Source of the DNA: Coraliomargarita sp.
GTDB taxonomy: Bacteria; Verrucomicrobiota; Verrucomicrobiia; Opitutales; UBA953
Direction: 5' to 3'
Length of the DNA stretch: 64,000 bases
Assembly (NCBI GenBank): GCA_024638885.1
Contig: JAHEJL010000001.1
Location: 335,001 to 399,000, forward strand
The translations under genes were made by a program, and so were the position numbers. Position 1 is the stretch's first letter. Every line of letters begins with the position of its first letter. The notes under the pieces were generated by a model, which did not search any database, was not told where the DNA came from, and saw only the letters and a list, made by a program, of their open reading frames with translations. Shown in pieces: positions 37,005 to 47,963 of this stretch.

Positions 37005-37772
37005 TCAGAGCTCGGCCTGCACGCGGACCGACACCGGACAGTGGTCGGAACCGGTGACCTTGTCGTGGATATCGGGCTGCGAATACTTCAGGCCGTCGGA
37101 AGTCAGGCAGTAGTCCAGGCGCCAGCCGATGTTCCGGGCGCGGATGCCGGGGCGATAGGACCACCAGCTGTAGCGCTGCGCGAGGGTCGGATGCTGGGCG
37201 CGGAACGTGTCCGTGAAGCCATGGTCGTCGAGCAGCTGGCCGAAGGACGCGCGCTCCTCGTCGGTGAAGCCCGCGTTGCGGCGGTTCGTGGACGGGTTCG
37301 CGAGGTCGATCTCGGCGTGCGCGACGTTGAGGTCGCCGCAGACGACGACCGGCTTCTTCTTGGCGAGGCGGGCGAGGTATTTGCGGAAATCGGCGTCCCA
37401 CTGCAGACGATAGTCGAGGCGTTCGAGTTCGCGCTGCGAATTCGGGACGTAGGCGCTGACGACGAAGAGGCCGTTGAACTCGGCGGTCACGACGCGCCCT
37501 TCGGGCGGATGATCGCCCGGGAAATCGGTGGCGACGGAAAGCGGGGCGCGCTTGGAAAGCACCGCGGTGCCGGAGTAACCCTTCTTCTCGGCTTCATGCC
37601 AGAACTGATGCGGGAACGCCAGGCCGAGCGTCGAGGCGACGGCCGTCTCGCACTTCGTCTCCTGCAGGCAGAGCACGTCGGGGTCGGCGGAAGCAATGAA
37701 CTCGGCCAAGCCCTTGCCGAGCGCCGAGCGGACGCCGTTGACGTTCCAGGAATAGATCTTCGCGTGACTCAC
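37005..37772 (-). CDS. xth: Exodeoxyribonuclease III
   Basis: KIYSWNVNGVRSALGKGL, LQETKCE, VCGDLNVAHAEIDL, GSDHCPV. Confidence 0.95.
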   Translation of the reverse strand: MSHAKIYSWNVNGVRSALGKGLAEFIASADPDVLCLQETKCETAVASTLGLAFPHQFWHEAEKKGYSGTAVLSKRAPLSVATDFPGDHPPEGRVVTAEFNGLFVVSAYVPNSQRELERLDYRLQWDADFRKYLARLAKKKPVVVCGDLNVAHAEIDLANPSTNRRNAGFTDEERASFGQLLDDHGFTDTFRAQHPTLAQRYSWWSYRPGIRARNIGWRLDYCLTSDGLKYSQPDIHDKVTGSDHCPVSVRVQAEL

Positions 37773-37779
37773 AGGCAGG

Positions 37780-38703
37780 TCACTTGAAGAGCTGGTTCAT
37801 CTTACGGTCGAGATCCTTGCCCTTTTCGGCGGTCTTGGGATCGGCGGCCGGAGCCGTCGCCGTCGGAGCGGCTTCAGCGGCCGGCGCCGCCGGAGCGACG
37901 ACCGGGGCCGGCGTGGCCGCAGGAGCGGTGGGCGCGGCCGGAGCGGCCGGGGCGACGGGCGCTTCGGGTTTGTTGCCAAAGAGGATGTCGACGCGCTGGG
38001 CGAGCGTGAGCGGACCCTTCGGCGTGGCGGGAGCGACGGGGGCTACTGCGACGGGCGTGGCGGGAGCGGCGGCGGGAGCCATCGCCGGGGCGGGCGTGAC
38101 GGGCGAACCGGACGGATAGGGCGAATCGAACTTGGTACCCTTGGCGACGAGTTCGGCGACGCGCTTGCCGAGTTCCGCCGTGAAGTCGGTGAGGCTGCTC
38201 TTGATCTCGAACTTCGCGCCTTTCGCGCGGGCTTCGAGCGAACCATCGGCGAGCACCTTGGAGACCTGGAGGACCGTACCGGCTTCGAGCGCGAGGTCCT
38301 GGACCTTCTTGCCGTCGACGAGCACCGGGACGACGGTCGCGGTTTTCACCGTCACAGAATTAGGCCAGAGGATCAGATGTTCCGAGATCGACTTGAAGTC
38401 GAGGGTCGGTTCCGCGGCGGGAGCGGGAGCGACCGGGGCCGGGGCGGGCGTGACGGGGGCGGGCGCAGCGGGCACCGGAGCGGCCGTGACCACGATCGTA
38501 TTCTTGCCGGAAGCGGCCGGAGCGGCCGGCGCCGGAGCGACGACCGGGGCAGGCGCGGGCGTGGCGGCGAATTCGACCGGCTTCATCGCGCCGGGATGAC
38601 GGCTCACCACGACGTTGAAGCTCGGCGTGAAGAAGAGCACGCCGCCGGCGCCGACGATGGCGCCGAAGAGGAAGAGGAGAAGCCCCCGGAAGAACGCAGC
38701 CAT
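37780..38703 (-). CDS. Membrane-anchored Ala/Pro-rich hypothetical protein
   Basis: N-terminal TM, A/P-rich linkers, central SH3-like segment. Confidence 0.7.
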   Translation of the reverse strand: MAAFFRGLLLFLFGAIVGAGGVLFFTPSFNVVVSRHPGAMKPVEFAATPAPAPVVAPAPAAPAASGKNTIVVTAAPVPAAPAPVTPAPAPVAPAPAAEPTLDFKSISEHLILWPNSVTVKTATVVPVLVDGKKVQDLALEAGTVLQVSKVLADGSLEARAKGAKFEIKSSLTDFTAELGKRVAELVAKGTKFDSPYPSGSPVTPAPAMAPAAAPATPVAVAPVAPATPKGPLTLAQRVDILFGNKPEAPVAPAAPAAPTAPAATPAPVVAPAAPAAEAAPTATAPAADPKTAEKGKDLDRKMNQLFK

Positions 38704-38711
38704 GAAGGAGA

Positions 38712-40286
38712 TCAGGAACCGGCCTTGATTTCGATGACGTCGTGCGGAGCGGCTTCGCGCTGGCCGGCCGGCGTGACGCGGATGTAGCGGGCGCGCTTGC
38801 GGTGTTCGGCGAGGTTGGCCGCGCCGAGGTAACCGAGGCCGCTCTGGACGCCGCCGGCGAGGGTGCCGAGCACCTGGTCGACCGTGCCCGAGACTTCCTT
38901 GAGGGCTTCGATGCCTTCCGCGGCGACCTTGCTGAACTTGCCGCTGGCGGAGTGGCCGTAGCGGGCGGCCGAGCCCTTGCGCATGGCTTCGTGCGAACCC
39001 ATACCGCGGTATTCCTTGTAAGTCTTGCCGTTGATCTCCATCAGCTTGCCCGGCGCTTCGCGGCTGCCGGCGAGGAGGCCGCCGAGGATGACCGCGTCGG
39101 CGAGCGTAAGCGCCTTGACGATGTCGCCGCTCTTCGTGATGCCGCCGTCGGCGAGGATGCGCACGCCCTTCTTGGCGGCGGCGCGGGACGCGACGTACAG
39201 CGCGGTGAGCTGCGGGATGCCGACGCCCGCGACGATGCGGGTCGTGCAGATGGAGCCGGGGCCCTGGCCGATCTTGACCGTATCGGCGCCGGCCGCGGCG
39301 AGGAATTCGACGCCTTCGCCGCTGGTGACGTTGCCGGCGATGAGGGTGAGGTCCTTGTGGGACTTGCGCAGGAGGCGGAGGGCGTCGCCGACGCCCTTGG
39401 TGTGGCCGTGGGCGGTGGAGATCGCGAGGGCGTCCGCGCCTTCGTCGACGAGCGCGCCGACGTGGGCGAGCAGGCGGGCGCGGTCGATCTCGCCTTCGGC
39501 CGTGCGGGGCACGGAGATGGCGACGCCGACGCGGAGACGGAAATCAGCGTCGCGAGTCGGACGCACGTGGGCGCGGGATTCTTCGGAGATGCGCTCGATG
39601 TCGCTCAGGGTGAAGAGGCCGCGGAGCTTGTTCTTCGCGTCGACGACGAGCAGCTTGTTCTGGCCGACGTGATCGGAGAACTTGCGGTCGGCGGTGGCGA
39701 TCGGGTCCTTGCCGAGGTCCTTCTCGCCGACGGTGAAGACCTTGTCGCGCGGGATCATGACCGCGGCGACCTTGCGCTGGCCATGGCGTTCCTTGACGGT
39801 GCTACCGGGCAGGAGGCCGAGAAGCGTGCCGTCGGAGGCCGTGACCGGGAAGGTGCTGAAGGCGAGGCCGTCGCGCTCGATGCGGGCGAGGACCTGGGCG
39901 ATGGTGTCATCGGCGGAGACGACGGCGGGGTCGCCGATCATGCCGTGGATGTGGTTCTTCACGCGACGCACCTCGGCGACCTGGTCGGCCTCGGCCATAT
40001 TGTAGTGAAGGAGACCCAGGCCGCCGTTGAGGGCCATCGCGATGGCCATGCGGTGCTCGGTGACCGTGTCCATGTCGGACGACACGATGGGCAGGGAAAG
40101 CGCCAGGGCGTCGGAGAGGGACGAGTCCAGGCGGGTCATGCGGGGCAGGACCTCCGAATAACGGGTCGCCAGGGAGACGTCGTCATACGTCAGGCCGAGG
40201 CCGGCGTTGGCGGGGAAGAAGTCGTCCGCAGACAGGTAGAAGCGTTCGTCGAGGGAAACGCGGCCCTTGGATTTCGAGGAGGCCAT
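38712..40286 (-). CDS. guaB: Inosine-5'-monophosphate dehydrogenase-like protein
   Basis: [23 protein letters not shown] pair, [32 protein letters not shown]. Confidence 0.93.
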   Translation of the reverse strand: MASSKSKGRVSLDERFYLSADDFFPANAGLGLTYDDVSLATRYSEVLPRMTRLDSSLSDALALSLPIVSSDMDTVTEHRMAIAMALNGGLGLLHYNMAEADQVAEVRRVKNHIHGMIGDPAVVSADDTIAQVLARIERDGLAFSTFPVTASDGTLLGLLPGSTVKERHGQRKVAAVMIPRDKVFTVGEKDLGKDPIATADRKFSDHVGQNKLLVVDAKNKLRGLFTLSDIERISEESRAHVRPTRDADFRLRVGVAISVPRTAEGEIDRARLLAHVGALVDEGADALAISTAHGHTKGVGDALRLLRKSHKDLTLIAGNVTSGEGVEFLAAAGADTVKIGQGPGSICTTRIVAGVGIPQLTALYVASRAAAKKGVRILADGGITKSGDIVKALTLADAVILGGLLAGSREAPGKLMEINGKTYKEYRGMGSHEAMRKGSAARYGHSASGKFSKVAAEGIEALKEVSGTVDQVLGTLAGGVQSGLGYLGAANLAEHRKRARYIRVTPAGQREAAPHDVIEIKAGS

Positions 40287-40361
40287 GAGTGGTCGGTTTC
40301 CCCAAAGGGTGTTAGGCACCCCCCTCGGGGGTGGCAAATTGATTTTGCGACTTTGGGTTAA

Positions 40362-41330
40362 TTGCCGACCATCGGCAGGATGAACGGCGGAAAAATCGAC
40401 TTTCTTCGGGTACGCCGACGCTTCCGGCTGCCGATCACCACGGGCCACGGCACCGTGGAGGCGGTCGACCGTATCCTGCTCCGCACGGAAGACGAAGGCG
40501 GCCTCGGTTTCGGCGAAGCCGCGCCCTGGCCGGGCTTCCCGACCGAGGACTGTGACACCATCGCCGAGGTCCTGCGTTCCGCCCGTGGCAGCCTCTCGCA
40601 CCTCCGCGCCAGCGTCGAAGCCTCCGGCGGAGCGCTGCCGTGCCTGAGCGCCGCCCTCTCCTCCTGCGCCCACTGGGGCGAAATCGAAGCCTTCGCCGGC
40701 GCCCTCCCCTGCGCCGGGTTGCTGATCAGCCCCTCCGCCGAAGGCGTCGCCGAGAAACTCCGCTCGGGCTACCGCACGCTGAAGCTCAAGATCACCGGCA
40801 GCAGCGACCTCCCGGCGATCCGCGCCCTCATCGAGTCCGCGCCCGCCGGCACGGCCTTCCGGCTCGACGCCAACGGCGGCCTCACGCTCGAGCAGGCGCG
40901 CGCCTGGACGGAACTCGCCCGCGCCCTGCCGGCCATCGAATTCCTGGAGCAACCGTTGCCCGTCGGCCATCCCGGCTACGCTTCGCTCGGCCATGAGAAG
41001 GTCGCGCTCGACGAATCTTTCCTCGCCCCGGGCAGCCTCGAGTGGGCCGGACCCGTCATCGTGAAACCCGCGCTCGCCGGCGACTGGGACGCGCTCCTGC
41101 GCTGGCGCCGCGAACGGAGCGGGGCGGTGGTGTATTCTTCGTGCTTCGAAACCGCGTTCGGCCGACAGGCCGCGCTCTGGCTCGCGGCCCAGGATCCCGC
41201 CGCAGGCACGGTAGGCTTCGATACCTTAGGCCGCTTCGAGATGGACGGACGCGATCGGCATGAAGCCGGACCGCTGGCGCGCGGACGCCTCGACCTCGTC
41301 TGGAGCGACCTGTGGAAGGAAATGACATGA
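40362..41330 (+). CDS. menC: Enolase-superfamily enzyme, probable o-succinylbenzoate synthase
   Basis: [40 protein letters not shown]…[21 protein letters not shown]; followed by menE-like gene; start may be 40380 (MNGG). Confidence 0.75.
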   Translation: MPTIGRMNGGKIDFLRVRRRFRLPITTGHGTVEAVDRILLRTEDEGGLGFGEAAPWPGFPTEDCDTIAEVLRSARGSLSHLRASVEASGGALPCLSAALSSCAHWGEIEAFAGALPCAGLLISPSAEGVAEKLRSGYRTLKLKITGSSDLPAIRALIESAPAGTAFRLDANGGLTLEQARAWTELARALPAIEFLEQPLPVGHPGYASLGHEKVALDESFLAPGSLEWAGPVIVKPALAGDWDALLRWRRERSGAVVYSSCFETAFGRQAALWLAAQDPAAGTVGFDTLGRFEMDGRDRHEAGPLARGRLDLVWSDLWKEMT

Positions 41331-42532
41331 GCGCGGTCGCGGTCTTCCACGCGGACCACGCCGAGCACCTGCGCGAGGCGCTGGCCGCGCACGCGGCCGG
41401 CTTGCCGGTCTTCCTGGGCAATCCGCGCTGGGCGGAGCATGAGCTCGCCGAAGCCGCGCGGCAGATCCCGCGTGGCACGATCATCAAGGGCGCGACCTGC
41501 GAGCCGCGCGGGCTCGGCACCTGCGACTGGCCGACGAACTGGCGCGGCCGCGTACTCATCCCGACCGGCGGCACCGGCGGCAAGGTGAAGTTCGTGATCC
41601 ACTCCGCGGAGACCCTCCGCGCCGCGGCGCTCGGCCTCCGCGATGCGCTCGTCGCGCGGGGCCTCTCGCCCATCCTCCATGGCGTGACCTGCACGCCGCC
41701 TTGGCATGTCAGCGGCTTCCTGCCGGCGATCCGCGCGCGCGTCACCGGCGGCAGCCACGTCGTCATCGACGGACGTTTCCGCGAAGAAGACGCCCTGCCC
41801 GCCGTCGGACTCCCGGCGGACGGGACGAAGATCATCTCGCTCGTGCCCGCGCAGCTCGCGCGACTCCTGGCCAAATCCGCAGGCGAAGCCTGGCTGCGCG
41901 CCTTCGACGTCGTCCTGCTCGGCGGCTCGGCCGTCCCGGCGCCGCTCATCGCGGAGATCCGCGCGCGACGCCTGCCCGTCTTCCTGACCTACGGCTCCAC
42001 CGAGACCGCCGCCGCCTGCGCCTTGTGCGCGCCGGAAAAGATCTGGGCGGATGAAGCCGTCCGCGGCACGCCGCTGCCCGGCGTGGCTTTCGCGACGAAC
42101 GCCGACGGCGTCGTCACCATCGCGACCGCGGCGCTCGGCCTCGGGCTCTGGCCGGACGGGCCGATCGGCAGCCCATGGCTCAGCGGCGACCGCGGCGAAG
42201 TCGCATCGGACGGCAGCGTGAAGATCTCCGGCCGCGCCGACCGTATCATCATCACCGGGGGCGAGAAGGTCGACCCGGCGCGCGTCGAACAAGCATTGCT
42301 CGCGACGGGCCTGCTCAAGGAAGCGCTCGTGCTCGGCATGGTCGACGCGACCTGGGGCGAAGTCGTCACCGCCTGCGTCGTGGGCCCGGCGAGCGCCGAG
42401 AGCCGGCTACGCCAGGCGTGCGAAGCGCTCGAGCCGGCGGCGCGTCCGCGACGCTACGTGTTCGTCCCGACGATGCCGACCAACGCGAGCGGCAAGCCGG
42501 ACCGCGAGGCGATCGCGAAGCTGACCGCTTAG
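41327..42532 (+). CDS. menE: AMP-binding acyl-CoA ligase, probable o-succinylbenzoate--CoA ligase
   Basis: [50 protein letters not shown]. Confidence 0.78.
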   Translation: MSAVAVFHADHAEHLREALAAHAAGLPVFLGNPRWAEHELAEAARQIPRGTIIKGATCEPRGLGTCDWPTNWRGRVLIPTGGTGGKVKFVIHSAETLRAAALGLRDALVARGLSPILHGVTCTPPWHVSGFLPAIRARVTGGSHVVIDGRFREEDALPAVGLPADGTKIISLVPAQLARLLAKSAGEAWLRAFDVVLLGGSAVPAPLIAEIRARRLPVFLTYGSTETAAACALCAPEKIWADEAVRGTPLPGVAFATNADGVVTIATAALGLGLWPDGPIGSPWLSGDRGEVASDGSVKISGRADRIIITGGEKVDPARVEQALLATGLLKEALVLGMVDATWGEVVTACVVGPASAESRLRQACEALEPAARPRRYVFVPTMPTNASGKPDREAIAKLTA

Positions 42533-43323
42533 GCGCGGACGGCTTTCCAGACGCGCAGGCAGGATTCGACGAGCGCCGGGAATTCCGCGAGCGGGACCTG
42601 CGACGGGCCGTCGGAGATCGCCTTCTTGGGATCCGGGTGGGTCTCCATGAAGAGACCGTCGGCGCCCGCGGCGAGGGCCGCCTTGGCGAGGACCGGGACG
42701 TATTCGCGCTGACCGCCGGAAGAGCCGCCGGCGGCGCCGGGGAGCTGGACCGCGTGCGTGGCGTCCATGACCGTCGGGTGGCCGAAGCCGGCCATGATCG
42801 GGAAGGAGCGCATGTCGACGACCAGGTTCTGGTAGCCGAAGGTGGTGCCGCGGTCCGTCTGCCAGATCTCGGCGGCCTTGGCGCCTTCGAGCTTGTCGAC
42901 GACGAAGCGCATCTCGAACGGCGAAAGGAACTGGCCCTTCTTCACGTTGACGACCTTGCCGGTCTTGGCGGCGGCGACGAGCAGATCGGTCTGGCGGCAC
43001 ATGAAGGCCGGGACCTGGAGGACGTCGACGACCTTGCCGACGGCTTCGCACTGCTCGGGGCCATGGATGTCGGTGAGGACCTTGAATCCGTAGTCCTTCT
43101 TCACCATCGCGAGGAGGTCGAGGCCGGCCTGCATGCCCGGACCGCGGTCGCCGGAGAGCGAGGTGCGGTTCGCCTTATCGTACGAGCCCTTGAAGATGAT
43201 GTTCAGCTCCGGATGGCGCGCGGCCAGGGCCTTGAGCTCCGTGGCGACGGTCCGGCAATTGGACTCCGATTCGAGGGAGCAAGGTCCGGCGATGAGGAGC
43301 AGACGGCGCTTATCGTGCAGCAT
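42529..43323 (-). CDS. kdsA: 2-dehydro-3-deoxyphosphooctonate aldolase
   Basis: [54 protein letters not shown]. Confidence 0.96.
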   Translation of the reverse strand: MLHDKRRLLLIAGPCSLESESNCRTVATELKALAARHPELNIIFKGSYDKANRTSLSGDRGPGMQAGLDLLAMVKKDYGFKVLTDIHGPEQCEAVGKVVDVLQVPAFMCRQTDLLVAAAKTGKVVNVKKGQFLSPFEMRFVVDKLEGAKAAEIWQTDRGTTFGYQNLVVDMRSFPIMAGFGHPTVMDATHAVQLPGAAGGSSGGQREYVPVLAKAALAAGADGLFMETHPDPKKAISDGPSQVPLAEFPALVESCLRVWKAVRA

Positions 43324-43372
43324 GCGGCAAGATAGGACGGGCGACGCCCTCAGGGCGAGCCGTAAGGAGCGC

Positions 43373-45097
43373 TCAGCGTCCCAGCCAGCGGAGCACCTCG
43401 GGCAGCGACCGCGTGTTGAGCACCTGCTCCGGCGTCAGCCAGCCCTTGCGGGCGATGCGGACGCCGTGGGCGGCGAAGGCGAGCTGTTCGGTGTCGTGCG
43501 CGTCCGGGTTGATCGAGCACAGCACGCCCTTCTCCGCGGCGCGGCGCCACCAGCGCCAGTCGAGGTCGAGGCGCCACGGGTTGGCGTTGAGCTCGATGAT
43601 GGTGTCGTTGGCCGCGGCGGCGTCGATGACCTTGGCGATGTCGACGTCGTAAGGCTCGCGCTTGTTCAGCAGGCGGCCGGTGAGGTGGCCGACCATGTCG
43701 ACGTGCTCGTTCTCGATCGCCTTGATGATGCGCGCCGTCTGGGCCTCGCGGTCCAAGGTGAAGAGGTTATGCACCGAGGCCACGACGAAGTCCAGGCGGG
43801 CGAGGACATCGTCCGTGAAGTCGAGCGTGCCGTCCTTGAGGATGTCGACCTCGCTGCCGGAGAGCACGCGCACGCGATACTTCTTCGAGGCGTTGAGCTG
43901 GGCGATGTCTTCGAGCTGCTTCGCGAGGCGGGCCTCGTCGAGGCCGCCGGCCTGGAAGCTGGACTTCGAGTGGTCGGAGATGCCGAGGTATTCCCAGCCG
44001 TGGGCTTCGGCCGCGGCCGCCATCTGGTCGAGCGTGTGGTCGCCGTCGGATTCCGTGGTGTGGTTATGGAAGACGCCGCGCAGGTCGGCGAACTCCACGA
44101 GCTTCGGCAGCGCGCCGGCTTCGGCGGCGTCGATCTCGCCGTTGCCCTCGCGGAGCTCCGGCGGGATCCATGGCAGGCCGAGCGCGCGGAAGACCTCTTC
44201 CTCGCTCTGCGCGCCGGGCGCGACGGCCTTGTCGTCGACGGACTTGAAGCCCCACTCGCTCATGCTGAGCCCGCGGCCGAGCGCGCGATGGCGCATGGCG
44301 ACGTTGTGCTCCTTCGAGCCGGTGAAGTGATGGAGCGCGAAATAGAACTGTTCGGCCGGGACGACGCGAAGGTCGGCCTGGAGGCCGTTCTCGAAGCGGA
44401 CGCTGGACTTCGTCTCGCCGTGCGCGGTGACTTCCTTGACGCCCGGGTAGGCGACGAACCAATCCATGATCGGCTTCGGCTCGGACGAGGCCACGAGGAA
44501 GTCGAGGTCGCCGACCGTCTCGCGGGCGCGGCGGAGCGAGCCGGCGGATTCGGCGAGCGAGACCTGCGGGAGCGCGCGCAGGCCGGCGAGGATCGGCTCG
44601 GCGATGGCGGCGGCTTCGTGCCAGCGGTGACGCTTGCCGTAGGCGATGCGATTCTTGATGCCTTCGAGGATCTTCTCCTGCGTCTTGGCGCCGAAGCCCT
44701 TCAGCTCGGCGACCGCGCCGGCTTCGCAGACTTCCTTGAGCTTGGCGAGGTCCTCGACGGCGAGCTGCGTCCAGAGAGCGCGGACCTTCTTCGGGCCAAG
44801 GCCCGGGATCTGCATGACCTCCAGGAGGCCGGCGGGGATCGAGGCCTTGAGCTTCTGGTGGAAAGGCAGGACGCCGTCGCGACGGAGCGTCGTGATCTTA
44901 TCGACCAGCGCTTCGCCGAGGCCGGGGATGTCGGCCAGCTTGCCGCTGTCGATCAGCTCGCCGAGGTCTTCGGTCAGGTTCTCGAGGATGCGGGCGCCGG
45001 CGGAGTACGCGCGGATCTTGAACGGGTTCTCCCCGGTCAGCTCCATGAACGTGGCGATCTCGTCGAGGACGGCCGCGATGTCGTTCTTCTCCATCAT
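43373..45097 (-). CDS. polX: PolX-type DNA polymerase/PHP protein
   Basis: HhH + pol beta-like N-term; [20 protein letters not shown] domain; ISDHSKSS. Confidence 0.95.
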   Translation of the reverse strand: MMEKNDIAAVLDEIATFMELTGENPFKIRAYSAGARILENLTEDLGELIDSGKLADIPGLGEALVDKITTLRRDGVLPFHQKLKASIPAGLLEVMQIPGLGPKKVRALWTQLAVEDLAKLKEVCEAGAVAELKGFGAKTQEKILEGIKNRIAYGKRHRWHEAAAIAEPILAGLRALPQVSLAESAGSLRRARETVGDLDFLVASSEPKPIMDWFVAYPGVKEVTAHGETKSSVRFENGLQADLRVVPAEQFYFALHHFTGSKEHNVAMRHRALGRGLSMSEWGFKSVDDKAVAPGAQSEEEVFRALGLPWIPPELREGNGEIDAAEAGALPKLVEFADLRGVFHNHTTESDGDHTLDQMAAAAEAHGWEYLGISDHSKSSFQAGGLDEARLAKQLEDIAQLNASKKYRVRVLSGSEVDILKDGTLDFTDDVLARLDFVVASVHNLFTLDREAQTARIIKAIENEHVDMVGHLTGRLLNKREPYDVDIAKVIDAAAANDTIIELNANPWRLDLDWRWWRRAAEKGVLCSINPDAHDTEQLAFAAHGVRIARKGWLTPEQVLNTRSLPEVLRWLGR

Positions 45098-45687
45098 GGA
45101 CGACGGGCCTTCTCGGAAAGGTAGATGCGCTGCAGCGCGGCGAAGTCGGCCTCGCGGCTGCCGCTCTCGATGACATGCTGATAGGAACCCGCGTGGCGGA
45201 TCTCCTCTTCGGCGGCGGCGACGCGACGATCGATCTCGTCGGCCGGGTCGGTGCCGCGGCCGGTGAGGCGGCGACGGAGTTCGGCGTGGTCGCTGACGCG
45301 GATGAAGACCGTGACGAGCGCGGCCGCGAGGCGCGGGTCGGCGGCGCCTTTCGCGCGGATCGTGGCGGCGCCCTGGACGTCGACGTTCAGGAGCGCGTCG
45401 AAACCGGCGCCGAGATGCGTGGCGACGTCGGCCGCGCGCGGACCGTAGAGGTTGCCGTGCACGGTCGCGTGTTCGAGGAAGACGCCGTCCGCGACCTGCT
45501 GCTCGAAACTGGCGCGGGCGAGGAAATGGTAGTCGACGCCGTCGACCTCGCCGCCGCGCGGGGCGCGCGTGGTGCAGGTGATGACGCGGCGGATCGCCTG
45601 CGGATAGGCTTCGGTCAGCCGGGAGCAGAGCGTGGTCTTGCCGCTGCCGGCAGGGCCCGAGACGACGATGAGCAGCGCGCGGCTCAC
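45094..45687 (-). CDS. gmk: Guanylate kinase
   Basis: VSGPAGSGKTTLCSRL, TTRAPRGGEVDGVDYHFL; GTG start. Confidence 0.92.
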   Translation of the reverse strand: MSRALLIVVSGPAGSGKTTLCSRLTEAYPQAIRRVITCTTRAPRGGEVDGVDYHFLARASFEQQVADGVFLEHATVHGNLYGPRAADVATHLGAGFDALLNVDVQGAATIRAKGAADPRLAAALVTVFIRVSDHAELRRRLTGRGTDPADEIDRRVAAAEEEIRHAGSYQHVIESGSREADFAALQRIYLSEKARRP

Positions 45688-46223
45688 GAGAGGCGGAAGG
45701 ACTGGACGACGCAGGCCGCGGCGAGGAGGAGGCTCAGGCCGCCGACGACCTTGCGGCGGCCGTCCGTGGCGAGGACCCAGTCGCACTGGCGGCAGAAGAC
45801 CGGGGGCGAGCACGCCCACCAGAAGCCGAAGAGCACCAGCACGCCGTAGCTGACGGACGCGGCGAGGAGGCTCTGGGGCAGCTGACGGTAGCCGGCGTCG
45901 AGCGCATGACGCGCGAGGAAGAGCATGATCACCGCCAGGGCGCGGACGGACAGGAAGTCCGGCATATAGACGAAGGTCAGGAGGCTGAACCCGACGAAGC
46001 CGACGATCACCGGTGTACGCGGAAGGCCGGCGAGATCGGCCTCGGGGATGTTGAGCAACCACCACGCGAACCAAGCGATGGCGACGAGCGCCAGGACGGC
46101 CGTCGCGCCCTTGGAACGACGGAAGGTGCGCAGCACGGCCGCGTCGGTGACGATGAGCCAGCCGGCCAGGAGCAGGAAGGCGGCGAGCGCGTAGTAAGCG
46201 TGGGCGAGGGTCACGGCTCCCAT
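45684..46223 (-). CDS. Multi-TM hypothetical membrane protein
   Basis: About 5-6 hydrophobic segments; CSPPVFCRQCDW Cys motif. Confidence 0.7.
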   Translation of the reverse strand: MGAVTLAHAYYALAAFLLLAGWLIVTDAAVLRTFRRSKGATAVLALVAIAWFAWWLLNIPEADLAGLPRTPVIVGFVGFSLLTFVYMPDFLSVRALAVIMLFLARHALDAGYRQLPQSLLAASVSYGVLVLFGFWWACSPPVFCRQCDWVLATDGRRKVVGGLSLLLAAACVVQSFRLS

Positions 46224-46258
46224 TAGGACGAGCGCGGGGCCCGAGGCAACCCGTAGGT

Positions 46259-47266
46259 TCAGCGGGAACGCAGCCGGGCCACCGACCAGGCCGCATGTTC
46301 CGCCACCATCGGATCGGCGGAGCCGAGGAGGGCTTCGGCGGCGGGGAGGTCGGCGCGTTCGCCGACATTGCCGAGAACCGTCAGCGCGTTGCGCCGCCAG
46401 CGGGCGAGCCCGAGGCGTTCGACGGGCGTGCCCTTGAAGTGGGCGAGGAACTGCTCGTCCGTCCAGGCCAGCGTCTCGCGCAGCGGCGGATGAGGGCGAG
46501 GAGCGAAATGCGCTTCACGGGTCGCGACGGCCCACTTGTTCCACGGGCAGACGTCGAGGCAGTCGTCGCAGCCGAAGACGCGGTCGCCGAGCGCCTCGCG
46601 GTATGCGACCGGGATGGCGCCCTTGTGCTCGATGGTCAGGTAGGCGAGGCACTTGCGCGCATCCATCTGGTAGGGCGCGATGATCGCGGAGGTCGGACAC
46701 GCGTCGAGGCACCGCGTGCACGAGCCGCAGCGATCGGGTTCCTTGCCGGCGGAGGCCTCGAGCTCGAGGGTCGTCAGGATCACGCCGAGGAAAAGCCAGG
46801 TGCCGGCGCCGCGGTGGATGAGGATCGTGCTCTTGCCCTGCCAGCCCAGTCCGGCCGCGGCCGCGACGGGCTTCTCGAGCACCGGACCGGTGTCCACGTA
46901 GGGCTTCTGCTCGCCGCCGAGGGTCGCCATGACCGCGCACAGGTCCTTGAGGCGCGCGAGGATCACGTCGTGGTAATCGGCGCCGAGGGCGTATTTCGCG
47001 ATGCGGTAGCCCGCGGGCGGGTGCGGCTGATAATAGTTGAGGCCGACGACGATCAGGCTGCGGGCTTCCGGCAGGACCTTGCGGGCGTCGGTGCGGCGGT
47101 CGGGGTTGCGGCCCAGCCAGGCCATGTCGCCATGCATGCCGTCGGCGATCCACTTCTTGAAATAGTCGGCGCGGACGTCGACTTCGACCGGCGCGACGCC
47201 GAACGCGTCGAAGCCCAGCGCCTTCGCCGAAGCCTCGAGTCGCAGGCGGAGGGCGCGCGGGTCCAT
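46259..47266 (-). CDS. queG: Epoxyqueuosine reductase
   Basis: FDAFGVAPV, CGSCTRCLDACPTSAI, FGCDDCLDVCPWNKWA. Confidence 0.95.
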   Translation of the reverse strand: MDPRALRLRLEASAKALGFDAFGVAPVEVDVRADYFKKWIADGMHGDMAWLGRNPDRRTDARKVLPEARSLIVVGLNYYQPHPPAGYRIAKYALGADYHDVILARLKDLCAVMATLGGEQKPYVDTGPVLEKPVAAAAGLGWQGKSTILIHRGAGTWLFLGVILTTLELEASAGKEPDRCGSCTRCLDACPTSAIIAPYQMDARKCLAYLTIEHKGAIPVAYREALGDRVFGCDDCLDVCPWNKWAVATREAHFAPRPHPPLRETLAWTDEQFLAHFKGTPVERLGLARWRRNALTVLGNVGERADLPAAEALLGSADPMVAEHAAWSVARLRSR

Positions 47267-47271
47267 CAGGC

Positions 47272-47820
47272 TCAGCCCAGGATCGAGAGCACGCGGCTCA
47301 CGATCTCCTCGACCGGCGCGAGCTTGCCGACGCCTTCATAACCGCAGGCCAGCATGCCTTCGGCCGGCTCGACGATCGCATGGCCGCGGGAACGGAGGGT
47401 CTTCAGGTTGGCCTGGGTGGCGGCGTGTTCGTACATCTTGCCGTTCATCGCCGGGCAAAGCAGGACCGGACCGCGGGTGGCGAGGTAGACGCTCGTCAGG
47501 AGGTCGGGGGCGAGGCCGTGGGCGAACTCGGCGAGGACGTTGGCGGAAAGCGGGGCGACCAGGAGCAGGTCGGAGGAGTCGGCGATCTCGATGTGGCCCG
47601 GGACGGAGTTGGCCCCTTCGGCCCAGAGGTCGAAGGCCACCGGGCGGCGGGAGAGCACCTGGAGGGTCATCGGGGTGATGAACTGGGTGGCCCCCTTGGT
47701 CATGACGACCTGGACCTCGGCGCCATACTTGACCAGCTGGGAGGTCAGGTCCGCGGCCTTGTAGGCGGCGATGGAGCCGGTGACCCCGAGGGTGATGCGT
47801 TTGCCGACGAGCTGGGACAT
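47272..47820 (-). CDS. coaC: Phosphopantothenoylcysteine decarboxylase (CoaC flavoprotein domain only)
   Basis: LGVTGSIAAYKAADLTSQLVK, PLSANVLAEFAHGLAPDLLTSVYLATRGPVLLCPAMN; no CoaB domain. Confidence 0.88.
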   Translation of the reverse strand: MSQLVGKRITLGVTGSIAAYKAADLTSQLVKYGAEVQVVMTKGATQFITPMTLQVLSRRPVAFDLWAEGANSVPGHIEIADSSDLLLVAPLSANVLAEFAHGLAPDLLTSVYLATRGPVLLCPAMNGKMYEHAATQANLKTLRSRGHAIVEPAEGMLACGYEGVGKLAPVEEIVSRVLSILG

Positions 47821-47963
47821 GACAGCGCCTCACGATGGGAAGCCCGTCGGACGAGGCGAGGGGAAAGGCGGAGCCGTCGGGTCGAAAACGGGGGCTTTTA
47901 GGCGAAACCGACCCTTTTCTTGTTTGCCATGCCTGCCGACGGGGGTTCGCATTGGCTCCTCTT

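Noticed and set aside
37780-38703. Ala/Pro repeats as a possible minisatellite
   Set aside because: Degenerate codons and no fixed period; ordinary A/P-rich linkers of a membrane protein.
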